From NCBI GenBank assembly GCA_016212195.1, contig JACRGW010000031.1, positions 1-8,141 on the forward strand: a stretch of DNA of 8,141 bases, in the 5' to 3' direction. Within the stretch, counting starts at the first letter, position 1, and each line of letters begins with the position of its first letter. Below the pieces are notes generated by a model. That model made no database searches. It was given only the letters and a program-made list of their open reading frames with translations, and was not told the DNA's origin. The stretch comes from Nitrospirota bacterium (GTDB lineage Bacteria > Nitrospirota > Thermodesulfovibrionia > JACRGW01). Both the position numbers and the translations under genes were made by a program. Shown here piece by piece: positions 1-6,738 of this stretch.

Positions 1-568
1 CCCTTTCTTTTGTATGAATATCGAGCATGAAATTAATTAGCGCCCTCTCGAGTCTCGCACCCATTCCCCTGTAAAGTACAAATCTTGTTCCTGCTATCTT
101 TGAACCTCTCTCAAAATCAAGTATCATCAACGCCTCCCCTATATCCCAGTGGTTCTTTGGTTCAAAGGGTAACTTTCTTATTTCACCCCACCTCTTTATC
201 TCCACATTATTTTCGTCACTGACGCCTATAGGAACAGACTTGTGCGGCATATTGGGTGTATTAAGCAGAAAATCCTTTATATCCTCTTCTAATTTGGATA
301 GCCTTCCCTCCTGCTTTTTAATTTTATCTGAAATATCTTTTGCCTTGCCCAGAAGGGATAAGGGGTCTTCTTTTCTCCTATTTAAATCCCCTATTTCTTC
401 GGATATTTTGTTTCTGAGCTGTCTGTTCTTTTCAACTTTCTGAAGGAGGGACTTCCTCTCGTTCTCTATTTTTAAAAATCCATCCAAGAATGAACTATTG
501 TACCCTCTGTTTTTGAGGGCTTCTATGACAAGACCGATATTTTCCCTCACAAACCTTAGATCAAGCAT
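1..568 (-). CDS. serS: Seryl-tRNA synthetase, N-terminal part (cut by window edge)
   Basis: Charges tRNA-Ser with serine in the cytoplasm as a class II synthetase. The 189 visible codons start with MLDLRFVREN, the usual SerRS opening. A charged, heptad-like stretch at about residues 28-100 matches the long antiparallel coiled-coil arm that grips the tRNA-Ser variable arm. Then come NTPNMPHKSVPIG (103-115) and the conserved strip RWGE...FEPKNHWDIGE (126-145), with DFERGSKIAGTRF (151-163) leading into the catalytic domain. The frame leaves the window near residue 189, around motif 1 (GARLERALINFMLD), so motifs 2 and 3 are not visible. Family proteins are about 420-430 residues, so a little under half is present. 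The start codon is ATG at 568-566. No Shine-Dalgarno sequence precedes it; the leader is A/T-rich (TTTTAAAAAATA). It lies 69 bp after gyrA on the same strand with no terminator seen, so co-transcription is inferred. All 17 arginines use AGA or AGG. Confidence 0.95.
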   Translation of the reverse strand, partial: MLDLRFVRENIGLVIEALKNRGYNSSFLDGFLKIENERKSLLQKVEKNRQLRNKISEEIGDLNRRKEDPLSLLGKAKDISDKIKKQEGRLSKLEEDIKDFLLNTPNMPHKSVPIGVSDENNVEIKRWGEIRKLPFEPKNHWDIGEALMILDFERGSKIAGTRFVLYRGMGARLERALINFMLDIHTKER

Positions 569-637
569 TATTTTTTAAAAGGGATGGGATATTTAGGTGA
601 GTTGATAAAAGAGGTTGAATTCATCATATTCTTCTTT

Positions 638-3070
638 CTATTCTTCTTTTTCGACAACCTTTGTAATACTTACCAGTTTGTCTCCGGGGTCCATCTCTAT
701 GAGCTTCACCCCCTGAGTATTCCTTCCCATAATAGGAATCCCTTTCACTTTAACCCTTATGATCTTACCTTCGGCGGTCACCATCATTACTTCGTCTTCA
801 TCGGAGATCTGAGCGATACCTATTACCTTGCCATTGCGTTCTGTAGTCTTGATTGTAATAACCCCCTTACCACTTCTTCCCTGAATGGGATAATCTGAAA
901 TCGGGGTCCTCTTCCCGAAACCCTTTTCTGTAACCGTAAGAAGAGCTACATCTTCATTGAGGATAGTCTCTGCACTTACTAGCTGGTCCTCCTTTTTAAG
1001 GTTAATACCCTTTACACCTTTTCCTGCCCTCCCAATCTCCCTGACTTCTTTCTCTTTAAACCTGATAGATAAACCATTCTTTGCGCTAAGGACTATGTCC
1101 TGGTCTCCATCGGTAAGTTTTACATCGATAAGATTGTTGCCTTCATCTAAGGTAATCGCAATAATCCCGCCTGCCCTCGGATTGCTGTATGCATTCAAAG
1201 CAGTTTTCTTTATAATCCCGTTGCTTGTTACCATAAGGAGATAGAGTCCCTCTGAGAATTCCTTAACAGGAAGAATGTTAGTTATCTTCTCTTCAGAATC
1301 AAGATTAAGGAGGTTAACTATTGCTTTCCCTTTAGCGGTCCTTCCTGCCTCAGGTATCTGATAAACCTTAAGTCTATGGACCTTCCCTTTATCTGTGAAG
1401 AAGAGGATATGGTCATGTGTCATTGCGGTAAAGAGCTGCTCTACAAAATCCTCCTCCTTCGTCTCCATTCCTGTTACCCCTCTCCCTCCCCTCTTCTGGC
1501 TCCTGTAGAGACTTAAGAGGTTCCTCTTTATGTAACCCCTATGTGAGATGGTGATTACCATCTCTTCTTCTGCAATCAGGTCTTCAATATTTATCTCTTT
1601 CTCCTCCGGGACTATCTCTGTCCGTCTCTCATTGGCATAGTCCTTCTTTATCTCGAGAAGTTCATCTCTTATAATCTTCATAAGAAGTGCCTCAGACCCG
1701 AGTATCGCCTTTAAGGACTCTATTGTTTTAAGTGTATCTTTATACTCCTCCATTATCTTTTCCCTCTCCAAGCCTGTAAGCCTCTGGAGTTTCATATCAA
1801 GAATAGCCTGTGCCTGGATTGAAGTAAGCTTGAATTTCTCTATAAGTCCTTCTCTTGCTTCTTCAGGTGTCTTAGAGGCCTTAATTAGTGCTATCACCCT
1901 ATCGATGTTTTCGAGAGCAATCCTAAGTCCTTCGAGGATATGCGCCTTCTCTTCGGCTTTTCTCAGATCGTAGGTGGTCCTCCTGAATACTACCTCTCGC
2001 CTGTGCTGTAGGAAGGCACTTAATAGTTTCTTGAGGTTAAGCACCCTCGGCTGATTGTTAACGAGTGTGAGCATTATTACACCAAATGTAGACTGCATCT
2101 GGGTATGTTTATAGAGCTGGTTGAGGATCACAGGTGACAGTTCTCCTTTTTTGAGTTCGAGCACTATCCTCATTCCCTCCCTGTCAGACTCGTCCCTGAG
2201 ATCCCCTATGCCTTCTATTTTTTTATCCCTGATAAGTTCGGCGATATTCTCAATAAGCCTTGCCTTATTCACCTGATAGGGGAGTTCCGTGATAATAATA
2301 CTCTCTTTCTCTGTCCTTGGCTCTTTCTCTATATACGCCTTTGCCCTTACCTGTATGAGGCCTCTTCCGTGTGTATAGGCATTATGTATACCCTCAAGAC
2401 CATAGATAATTCCTGCAGTGGGAAAATCCGGTCCTTTGACAGCCTTCATTAGTTCCTGAATCGTTACCTCAGGGTCATCTATCATCGTTATTAGTCCATT
2501 CACAACCTCCCCTAAGTTATGTGGAGGGATATTCGTTGCCATGCCTACTGCAATACCGGAGGAACCGTTAATCATAAGGTTGGGAATTTTTGTCGGAAGA
2601 ATTGTTGGTTCTTCAGTATTTCCATCAAAATTAGGGACATACTCTACTGTTTCTTTATCAATATCAGCAAGCATCTCTTCCGCTATCTTCATGAGCCTTG
2701 CCTCTGTATACCTGTAGGCCGCAGGGGGGTCACCGTCTACAGAACCGAAGTTTCCCTGACCGTCTATAAGGGGATACCTCATGTTAAAGTCCTGGGCGAG
2801 CCTCACAAGGGCGTCATAAACAGCCATATCGCCGTGTGGGTGGTATTTCTTCAGTACTTCTCCTACAACACCGGCACACTTCGAGTATTTCTTCCCTGAC
2901 AGGAGTCCTTCTCTGAACATCGCATAAAGTATCCTCCTCTGGACAGGTTTCAAACCATCCCTTACGTCAGGGAGTGCCCTACCCACGATTACACTCATTG
3001 CGTAATCGAGGTAAGAGGTCTTCATCTCATCTTCTATATTTATTGGAATCTTTCTTTCCTGTGTCTGCAT
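638..3070 (-). CDS. gyrA: DNA gyrase subunit A
   Basis: Breaks and rejoins DNA in the A2B2 gyrase, which introduces negative supercoils using ATP. The protein has 810 residues. The N-terminal breakage-reunion domain (about 1-490) holds the catalytic pair R120-Y121 in AAYRYTEARL, the intercalating isoleucine I173 in GSSGIAVGMA, and the winged-helix strip HPHGDMAVYDA (77-87). The C-terminal beta-pinwheel (about 500-805) shows six repeated blades, with GKVHR, GIIKK, GFGKR and GKIIR among the blade cores. The GyrA box QKRGGRG (525-531) identifies it as gyrase rather than the ParC subunit of topoisomerase IV. The acidic C-terminal tail seen in E. coli is essentially absent; the protein ends KVVEKEE. 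Met82 occupies the position of E. coli Ser83, while Asp86 (E. coli Asp87) is kept. The start is ATG at 3070-3068; an in-frame TAA lies five codons upstream, so no longer start is possible. There is no recognisable Shine-Dalgarno sequence. Confidence 0.98.
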   Translation of the reverse strand: MQTQERKIPINIEDEMKTSYLDYAMSVIVGRALPDVRDGLKPVQRRILYAMFREGLLSGKKYSKCAGVVGEVLKKYHPHGDMAVYDALVRLAQDFNMRYPLIDGQGNFGSVDGDPPAAYRYTEARLMKIAEEMLADIDKETVEYVPNFDGNTEEPTILPTKIPNLMINGSSGIAVGMATNIPPHNLGEVVNGLITMIDDPEVTIQELMKAVKGPDFPTAGIIYGLEGIHNAYTHGRGLIQVRAKAYIEKEPRTEKESIIITELPYQVNKARLIENIAELIRDKKIEGIGDLRDESDREGMRIVLELKKGELSPVILNQLYKHTQMQSTFGVIMLTLVNNQPRVLNLKKLLSAFLQHRREVVFRRTTYDLRKAEEKAHILEGLRIALENIDRVIALIKASKTPEEAREGLIEKFKLTSIQAQAILDMKLQRLTGLEREKIMEEYKDTLKTIESLKAILGSEALLMKIIRDELLEIKKDYANERRTEIVPEEKEINIEDLIAEEEMVITISHRGYIKRNLLSLYRSQKRGGRGVTGMETKEEDFVEQLFTAMTHDHILFFTDKGKVHRLKVYQIPEAGRTAKGKAIVNLLNLDSEEKITNILPVKEFSEGLYLLMVTSNGIIKKTALNAYSNPRAGGIIAITLDEGNNLIDVKLTDGDQDIVLSAKNGLSIRFKEKEVREIGRAGKGVKGINLKKEDQLVSAETILNEDVALLTVTEKGFGKRTPISDYPIQGRSGKGVITIKTTERNGKVIGIAQISDEDEVMMVTAEGKIIRVKVKGIPIMGRNTQGVKLIEMDPGDKLVSITKVVEKEE

Positions 3071-3129
3071 AGGTTTTTTATTTTAAAATGGGAATGACAA
3101 ATAAATCTTTGCCCCTTGAATCCTATCTC

Positions 3130-5559
3130 TTATACATCGAGATTTCTCACCTCAAGGGCATGCCTCTGGATAAAGTTCTTCCTCGGTTCTACCTGGCTGC
3201 CCATGAGGGTTGTGAACACATCCTCCGCCTTTACTGCATCCTCTATTGTCACACTCAAAAGAGTTCTTGTGTCGGGGTTCATCGTTGTCTGCCATAGTTG
3301 TTCTGGATTCATCTCTCCAAGTCCTTTATATCTCTGTATTGTGAGTCCCTTCTTGCCGACATTAAGTAAATAATCCAGTAAGTCCTTATGGTAATTAAAA
3401 ACCTTCTCTTCGCCCTTCTCCTTCATTTTATAGGGCGCCTCTCCTATCGCCTCAATAGCAGACCTCAGACCCTGAAGTTCTCTAATTTCTGATGATGACA
3501 AAAGTTCCTCATCTATGATAAGCCTGTGAATCTCACCATCCTTTTTGTATTCGGCAGAGATCCTGAATGACTCATGTTCTTCATCTTTCTCAAGATGTAT
3601 GGTTATCGGCTCTTTCAGTGTCTTTGAAAGATATGCCTTCGCTCCCTTAATTATCAGATTTAGCTCTTCCTTATCTTTTAAACTTGCCTTACTTAGATTC
3701 TTTTGGAGAAGAAATGCCATGAGTATCTCGGGGTCACCCCTTCTTCTCCTGAACCTTTCCATCACTTTATCAAAGGCTATGAGTTTCTTGAGGACTGTTA
3801 CGAGTCTTCCTCCTGTCAGGTTAGACGATGCCTGAGAACCACCTTTTGATGTAGAGAGTTCTATCTCCTCTGCCGCCATCTCAATAAGCATATCATTCAA
3901 CAATGCCTCATTTTGAACATATCGTTCTGTTTTCCCACGTTTCACTCTGAATAGAGGGGGTTGTGCTATATAAAGATATCCCTTTTCTACTATCTGTGGC
4001 ATCTGCCTGTAAAAAAGGGTCAGAAGAAGTGTTCTTATATGCGCCCCGTCTACATCTGCATCTGTCATGATAATGATCTTATGGTATCTTATCTTATTAA
4101 TGTCAAAGTCCTCACTCCCTATACCTGTACCAAGGGCTATAATCATTGTTTTTATCTCTTCACTCGATAGCATCTTGTCTATCCTTGCTTTCTCGACATT
4201 AAGTATCTTTCCTCTGAGAGGCAGGATAGCCTGATTTTTTCTGTCCCTTCCCTGTTTGGCAGAGCCTCCTGCAGAATCTCCCTCAACGATGAAGAGCTCG
4301 CTAAGGGATGGGTCTTTCTCTGCACAATCGGCAAGTTTTCCGGGCAGCCCTCCTCCATCTAAAGCCCCTTTTCTCCTTGTAAGTTCTCTTGCCTTTCTTG
4401 CTGCCTCTCTCGCCCTTGCTGCCTGGAGACATTTCTCGATTATCTTTTTTGCTGTTGATGGGTTTTCCTCTAAGAACTCTAAAAGACCTTCATTGACTGC
4501 AGCCTCGACTATCCCTTTAACCTCGCTATTACCGAGTTTGGCCTTCGTCTGCCCTTCGAACTGGGGATTTTGAAGTAACACGCTTATTACTACTGTAAGC
4601 CCCTCTCTTATATCATCCCCTGTTGGAGTCTCTTTTCCATTCTTCAAAAGACCTCTTGAGGTAGCATAGCTATTGATCGTTCTGGTAAGGGCTGCCTTAA
4701 AACCTATAAGGTGTGTCCCTCCGTCCTGTGTATTTATATTATTTGCAAAAGAAAATATGGTTTCCGTGTAACCATCATTATACTGGAGGGCGACCTCCAA
4801 AGAGATACTATCCCTTTCTTTTTGAATATATATGGGTTTCGGATGGAGAGGTGTCTTGTTCTTGTTCAGATGCTCCACAAAGGATTTGATTCCACCTTCA
4901 TAGATAAAGTTCTGCTTCTTATCTGTCCTCTCATCGAGTATCGACACATGTAGCCCCTTATTGAGAAAGGCATACTCTCTCAACCTCTGGCTGAGGACAT
5001 CATAGCTGAATTCCAGTTCTTCAAATATCTCTGGGTCTGACTTGAAGGTTATCTTTGTTCCCGATCCCTTTGTTTTCCCTGTAACCCTGAGGGAATCCTG
5101 CGGTACACCCCTTTCATACCTCTGCTGGTAAACGAGACCATTCTGTTTTATCTCGAGCTCCAACCACTCTGAAAGGGCATTAACAACAGAAACCCCCACT
5201 CCATGTAACCCCCCTGAAACCTTGTAGGCCTTATTATCGAATTTCCCTCCAGCATGAAGTTCTGTAAGCGCCACCTCAGCCGCTGTTCTTCCTGTGGAGT
5301 GCATCCCGGTTGGTATACCCCTTCCATCATCTATGACAGTCACGCTGTTATCGGTATGGATTATGATATCGATCTTTTTGCAGAATCCTGCTAATGCCTC
5401 ATCCACACTGTTATCCATCAGTTCGTATACAAGGTGGTGCAACCCGGAACTGCCGGTGCTACCTATATACATAGCAGGCCTTTTCCTTACTGGATCTAAT
5501 CCTTCAAGGACTTTTATATTTTCTGCATCGTATTTCTCTTTTATTAATTTTTCTTCCAT
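3130..5559 (-). CDS. gyrB: DNA gyrase subunit B (long, insert-containing form)
   Basis: ATPase subunit of gyrase that powers strand passage by GyrA. The 809 residues read in order as follows. The GHKL ATPase domain has E46 (catalytic base) and N50 in YELMDNSVDEA, DDGRGIP (77-83) and GGLHGVG (116-122). The transducer domain carries QTKAKLGNSE, with K339 reaching the ATP. The TOPRIM domain has E426 in EGDSAGGSA, PLRGK (447-451) and the metal-binding D500-D502-D504 in TDADVDGAH. An insert of roughly 170 residues (about 550-735) follows, as in E. coli GyrB and absent from short Gram-positive GyrB. The tail has QRYKGLGEMNPEQLW (742-756), which binds GyrA. Gln145 stands where E. coli has Arg136. 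ATG at 5559 is preferred because GAGG lies 5 nt upstream and MEEKLIKEKYDAENIKVLEG is the normal N-terminus; an in-frame GTG at 5586 would add nine residues read from inside dnaN. Confidence 0.98.
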   Translation of the reverse strand: MEEKLIKEKYDAENIKVLEGLDPVRKRPAMYIGSTGSSGLHHLVYELMDNSVDEALAGFCKKIDIIIHTDNSVTVIDDGRGIPTGMHSTGRTAAEVALTELHAGGKFDNKAYKVSGGLHGVGVSVVNALSEWLELEIKQNGLVYQQRYERGVPQDSLRVTGKTKGSGTKITFKSDPEIFEELEFSYDVLSQRLREYAFLNKGLHVSILDERTDKKQNFIYEGGIKSFVEHLNKNKTPLHPKPIYIQKERDSISLEVALQYNDGYTETIFSFANNINTQDGGTHLIGFKAALTRTINSYATSRGLLKNGKETPTGDDIREGLTVVISVLLQNPQFEGQTKAKLGNSEVKGIVEAAVNEGLLEFLEENPSTAKKIIEKCLQAARAREAARKARELTRRKGALDGGGLPGKLADCAEKDPSLSELFIVEGDSAGGSAKQGRDRKNQAILPLRGKILNVEKARIDKMLSSEEIKTMIIALGTGIGSEDFDINKIRYHKIIIMTDADVDGAHIRTLLLTLFYRQMPQIVEKGYLYIAQPPLFRVKRGKTERYVQNEALLNDMLIEMAAEEIELSTSKGGSQASSNLTGGRLVTVLKKLIAFDKVMERFRRRRGDPEILMAFLLQKNLSKASLKDKEELNLIIKGAKAYLSKTLKEPITIHLEKDEEHESFRISAEYKKDGEIHRLIIDEELLSSSEIRELQGLRSAIEAIGEAPYKMKEKGEEKVFNYHKDLLDYLLNVGKKGLTIQRYKGLGEMNPEQLWQTTMNPDTRTLLSVTIEDAVKAEDVFTTLMGSQVEPRKNFIQRHALEVRNLDV

Positions 5560-6680
5560 TAAATCCTCATTGGCATCACAACACACTTGTAGTCAGTTTC
5601 TCCTTCTTCCATCAGGAAAGCAGGACTCAAGGGATCATAGAGGTCAATAGTAATATTCTCGCTATCCATCGCTCCCAAGGCATCAATAAGATATCTTGCA
5701 TTAAACCCGATAGCCAAGGACTCACCTTTATAAGATGCCTTCAGCTCTTCCTTGGCCTCTCCCATATCAGGGTTACTCGTGGAGAGCAATATTTTGTCTT
5801 TTTCGATATCGAGTTTAACCGCATTTGTCTTTTCTTTTGATAGAATAGACACTCTTCTTAATGCTCCCATAAACAAATCTCTGTTTAAGGCAATCTTTTT
5901 ATCATGGGTGGTAACAAGAACCTGTTCATAACTTGGATAATTACCTTCTATAAGTCTTGACAAGAGTATTGTATTACCCCTTTTAAATATAATATGGTTC
6001 TTGTCGAGACCGATAGATAGGGTTTCGTCTCCTTCGTCAAGTAGCTTTTTTATCTCAATTGCAGCTTTTTTAGGAATTATTACGCTTTGTTCACCCTTTA
6101 ACCCCGTATTATTTGCTTCTATACTTTTATTAATGATAGCAAGTCTATGTCCATCAGTTCCTACTATAGTAAGGGATATATTCTTCGCCGCAGGCCTTAG
6201 TGCAAAGAGGAGACCATTAAGAACATACCTGCTATCGCTTTCCCCCGAGGCATAGATCGTCTTCTTCAACATCTTATTTAATAGGTCTGCATCCAGTGTT
6301 AAAATGGTTGCCTCTTTAGCTTCAGGGAGGGCAGGAAACTCTTCCTTTCCTATGCCCATTATTCTAAATTCACTGTGTCCATTTGTAATTTTCACCCAAT
6401 TATTATTCTCTTTCTCTATTAGTATATCTTCACCGTTGATCTCTCTTAGTATCTCAAAGATCTTCCTTGCAGACAATGCAACTCCACCTTCTTCTAAGAC
6501 CGTGGCAGGACATTTATCCCTTATCCCTATCTCAAGGTCTGTAGCTACTATGTCTATTCCCCCCTTCTCTGTTTCTATGAGTAGATTAGACAGTATTGGC
6601 ATAGTGCTCTTTTTTTCTACAATACCCTGTGTTCTTTGGATCACTTTTAATATTTCCTCTCTTTTAACCTGTATTTTCAT
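5559..6680 (-). CDS. dnaN: DNA polymerase III beta subunit (sliding clamp)
   Basis: Forms a dimeric ring around DNA that tethers the replicative polymerase and other clamp-binding proteins. The 373 residues match the usual length for the family and fit three clamp folds at about 1-122, 125-252 and 253-373. Hallmarks seen are STMPILSN (25-32) near the N-terminus, RYVLNG (151-156), GTDGHRLA (174-181), SRLIEGNYPSY (241-251), NARYLIDAL (327-335), DPLSPAF (349-355) and the terminal VVMPMRI (367-373). The last three line the hydrophobic pocket that binds clamp-binding peptides. The start is ATG at 6680-6678, with AAGGAGG 5 nt upstream, the strongest ribosome-binding site in the window. The TAA stop shares its last base with the gyrB ATG (TAATG), which suggests translational coupling. 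The gene is intact with no odd residues seen. Confidence 0.98.
   Translation of the reverse strand: MKIQVKREEILKVIQRTQGIVEKKSTMPILSNLLIETEKGGIDIVATDLEIGIRDKCPATVLEEGGVALSARKIFEILREINGEDILIEKENNNWVKITNGHSEFRIMGIGKEEFPALPEAKEATILTLDADLLNKMLKKTIYASGESDSRYVLNGLLFALRPAAKNISLTIVGTDGHRLAIINKSIEANNTGLKGEQSVIIPKKAAIEIKKLLDEGDETLSIGLDKNHIIFKRGNTILLSRLIEGNYPSYEQVLVTTHDKKIALNRDLFMGALRRVSILSKEKTNAVKLDIEKDKILLSTSNPDMGEAKEELKASYKGESLAIGFNARYLIDALGAMDSENITIDLYDPLSPAFLMEEGETDYKCVVMPMRI
5564..5568 (-). promoter_or_regulatory. gyrB ribosome-binding site inside the dnaN 3' end
   Basis: GAGGA, read on the minus strand, sits within the last codons of dnaN, with GAGG 6 nt and the trailing A 5 nt before... the gyrB ATG at 5559 (4 to 5 intervening bases). 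Together with the TAATG stop-start overlap, it supports the ATG start over the upstream GTG at 5586. Confidence 0.65.
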
Positions 6681-6685
6681 CCCTT

Positions 6686-6692
6686 CCTCCTT
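6686..6692 (-). promoter_or_regulatory. dnaN ribosome-binding site
   Basis: AAGGAGG on the minus strand lies 5 nt before the dnaN ATG. This is a full-strength Shine-Dalgarno match, in contrast to dnaA, gyrA and serS, which lack one. It fixes the dnaN start at 6680. Confidence 0.85.
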
Positions 6693-6706
6693 CTGATTTA
6701 TTAAGG

Positions 6707-6735
6707 CTTATTTCACAAATATAATTACCTATCAA
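6707..6735 (-). promoter_or_regulatory. Weak possible promoter in the dnaA-dnaN gap
   Basis: TTGATA (6735-6730, 5 of 6 to the -35 consensus) is followed after 17 bp by AATAAG (6712-6707), which matches only 4 of 6 of the -10 consensus. It could give dnaN-gyrB-gyrA some expression independent of dnaA. The gap is AT-rich, so a chance match is quite possible. Confidence 0.2.
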
Positions 6736-6738
6736 TAA

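Noticed and set aside
584..898. Plus-strand open frame with a phenylalanine-rich N-terminus that could suggest a membrane segment
   Set aside because: The Phe run is the reverse of the Glu/Lys-rich GyrA C-terminus, so it is a shadow frame.
2519..2899. 126-codon open frame on the plus strand
   Set aside because: It is antisense to the conserved GyrA catalytic domain. It has no credible ribosome-binding site and shows no recognisable motif.
3080..3089. Perfect palindrome ATTTTAAAAT between gyrB and gyrA as a terminator or operator
   Set aside because: It is only 10 bp of A/T with no loop and would not form a stable hairpin. It is noted only as part of the A/T-rich leader pattern.
5148..5330. 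60-codon minus-strand frame inside gyrB
   Set aside because: It lies in an alternative frame wholly within the GyrB ATPase domain, with no supporting start signal.
5560..5586. Nine-residue N-terminal extension of gyrB from a GTG start
   Set aside because: The extension is encoded by the end of dnaN and is not part of known GyrB N-termini. The downstream ATG has a better-placed ribosome-binding site.
5294..5650. 118-codon open frame on the plus strand
   Set aside because: It is antisense across the dnaN-gyrB junction, which is fully explained by the overlapping minus-strand genes.
6304..6696. 130-codon open frame on the plus strand
   Set aside because: It lies fully antisense to the start of dnaN. 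The hydrophobic, Ser/Ile/Leu-rich translation is what a purine-rich coding strand gives in reverse, and the clamp motifs on the other strand are unmistakable.
6709..6717. Possible DnaA box TATTTCACA in the dnaA-dnaN gap
   Set aside because: It mismatches TTATNCACA at two positions and stands alone, so it does not support a second origin element between dnaA and dnaN.
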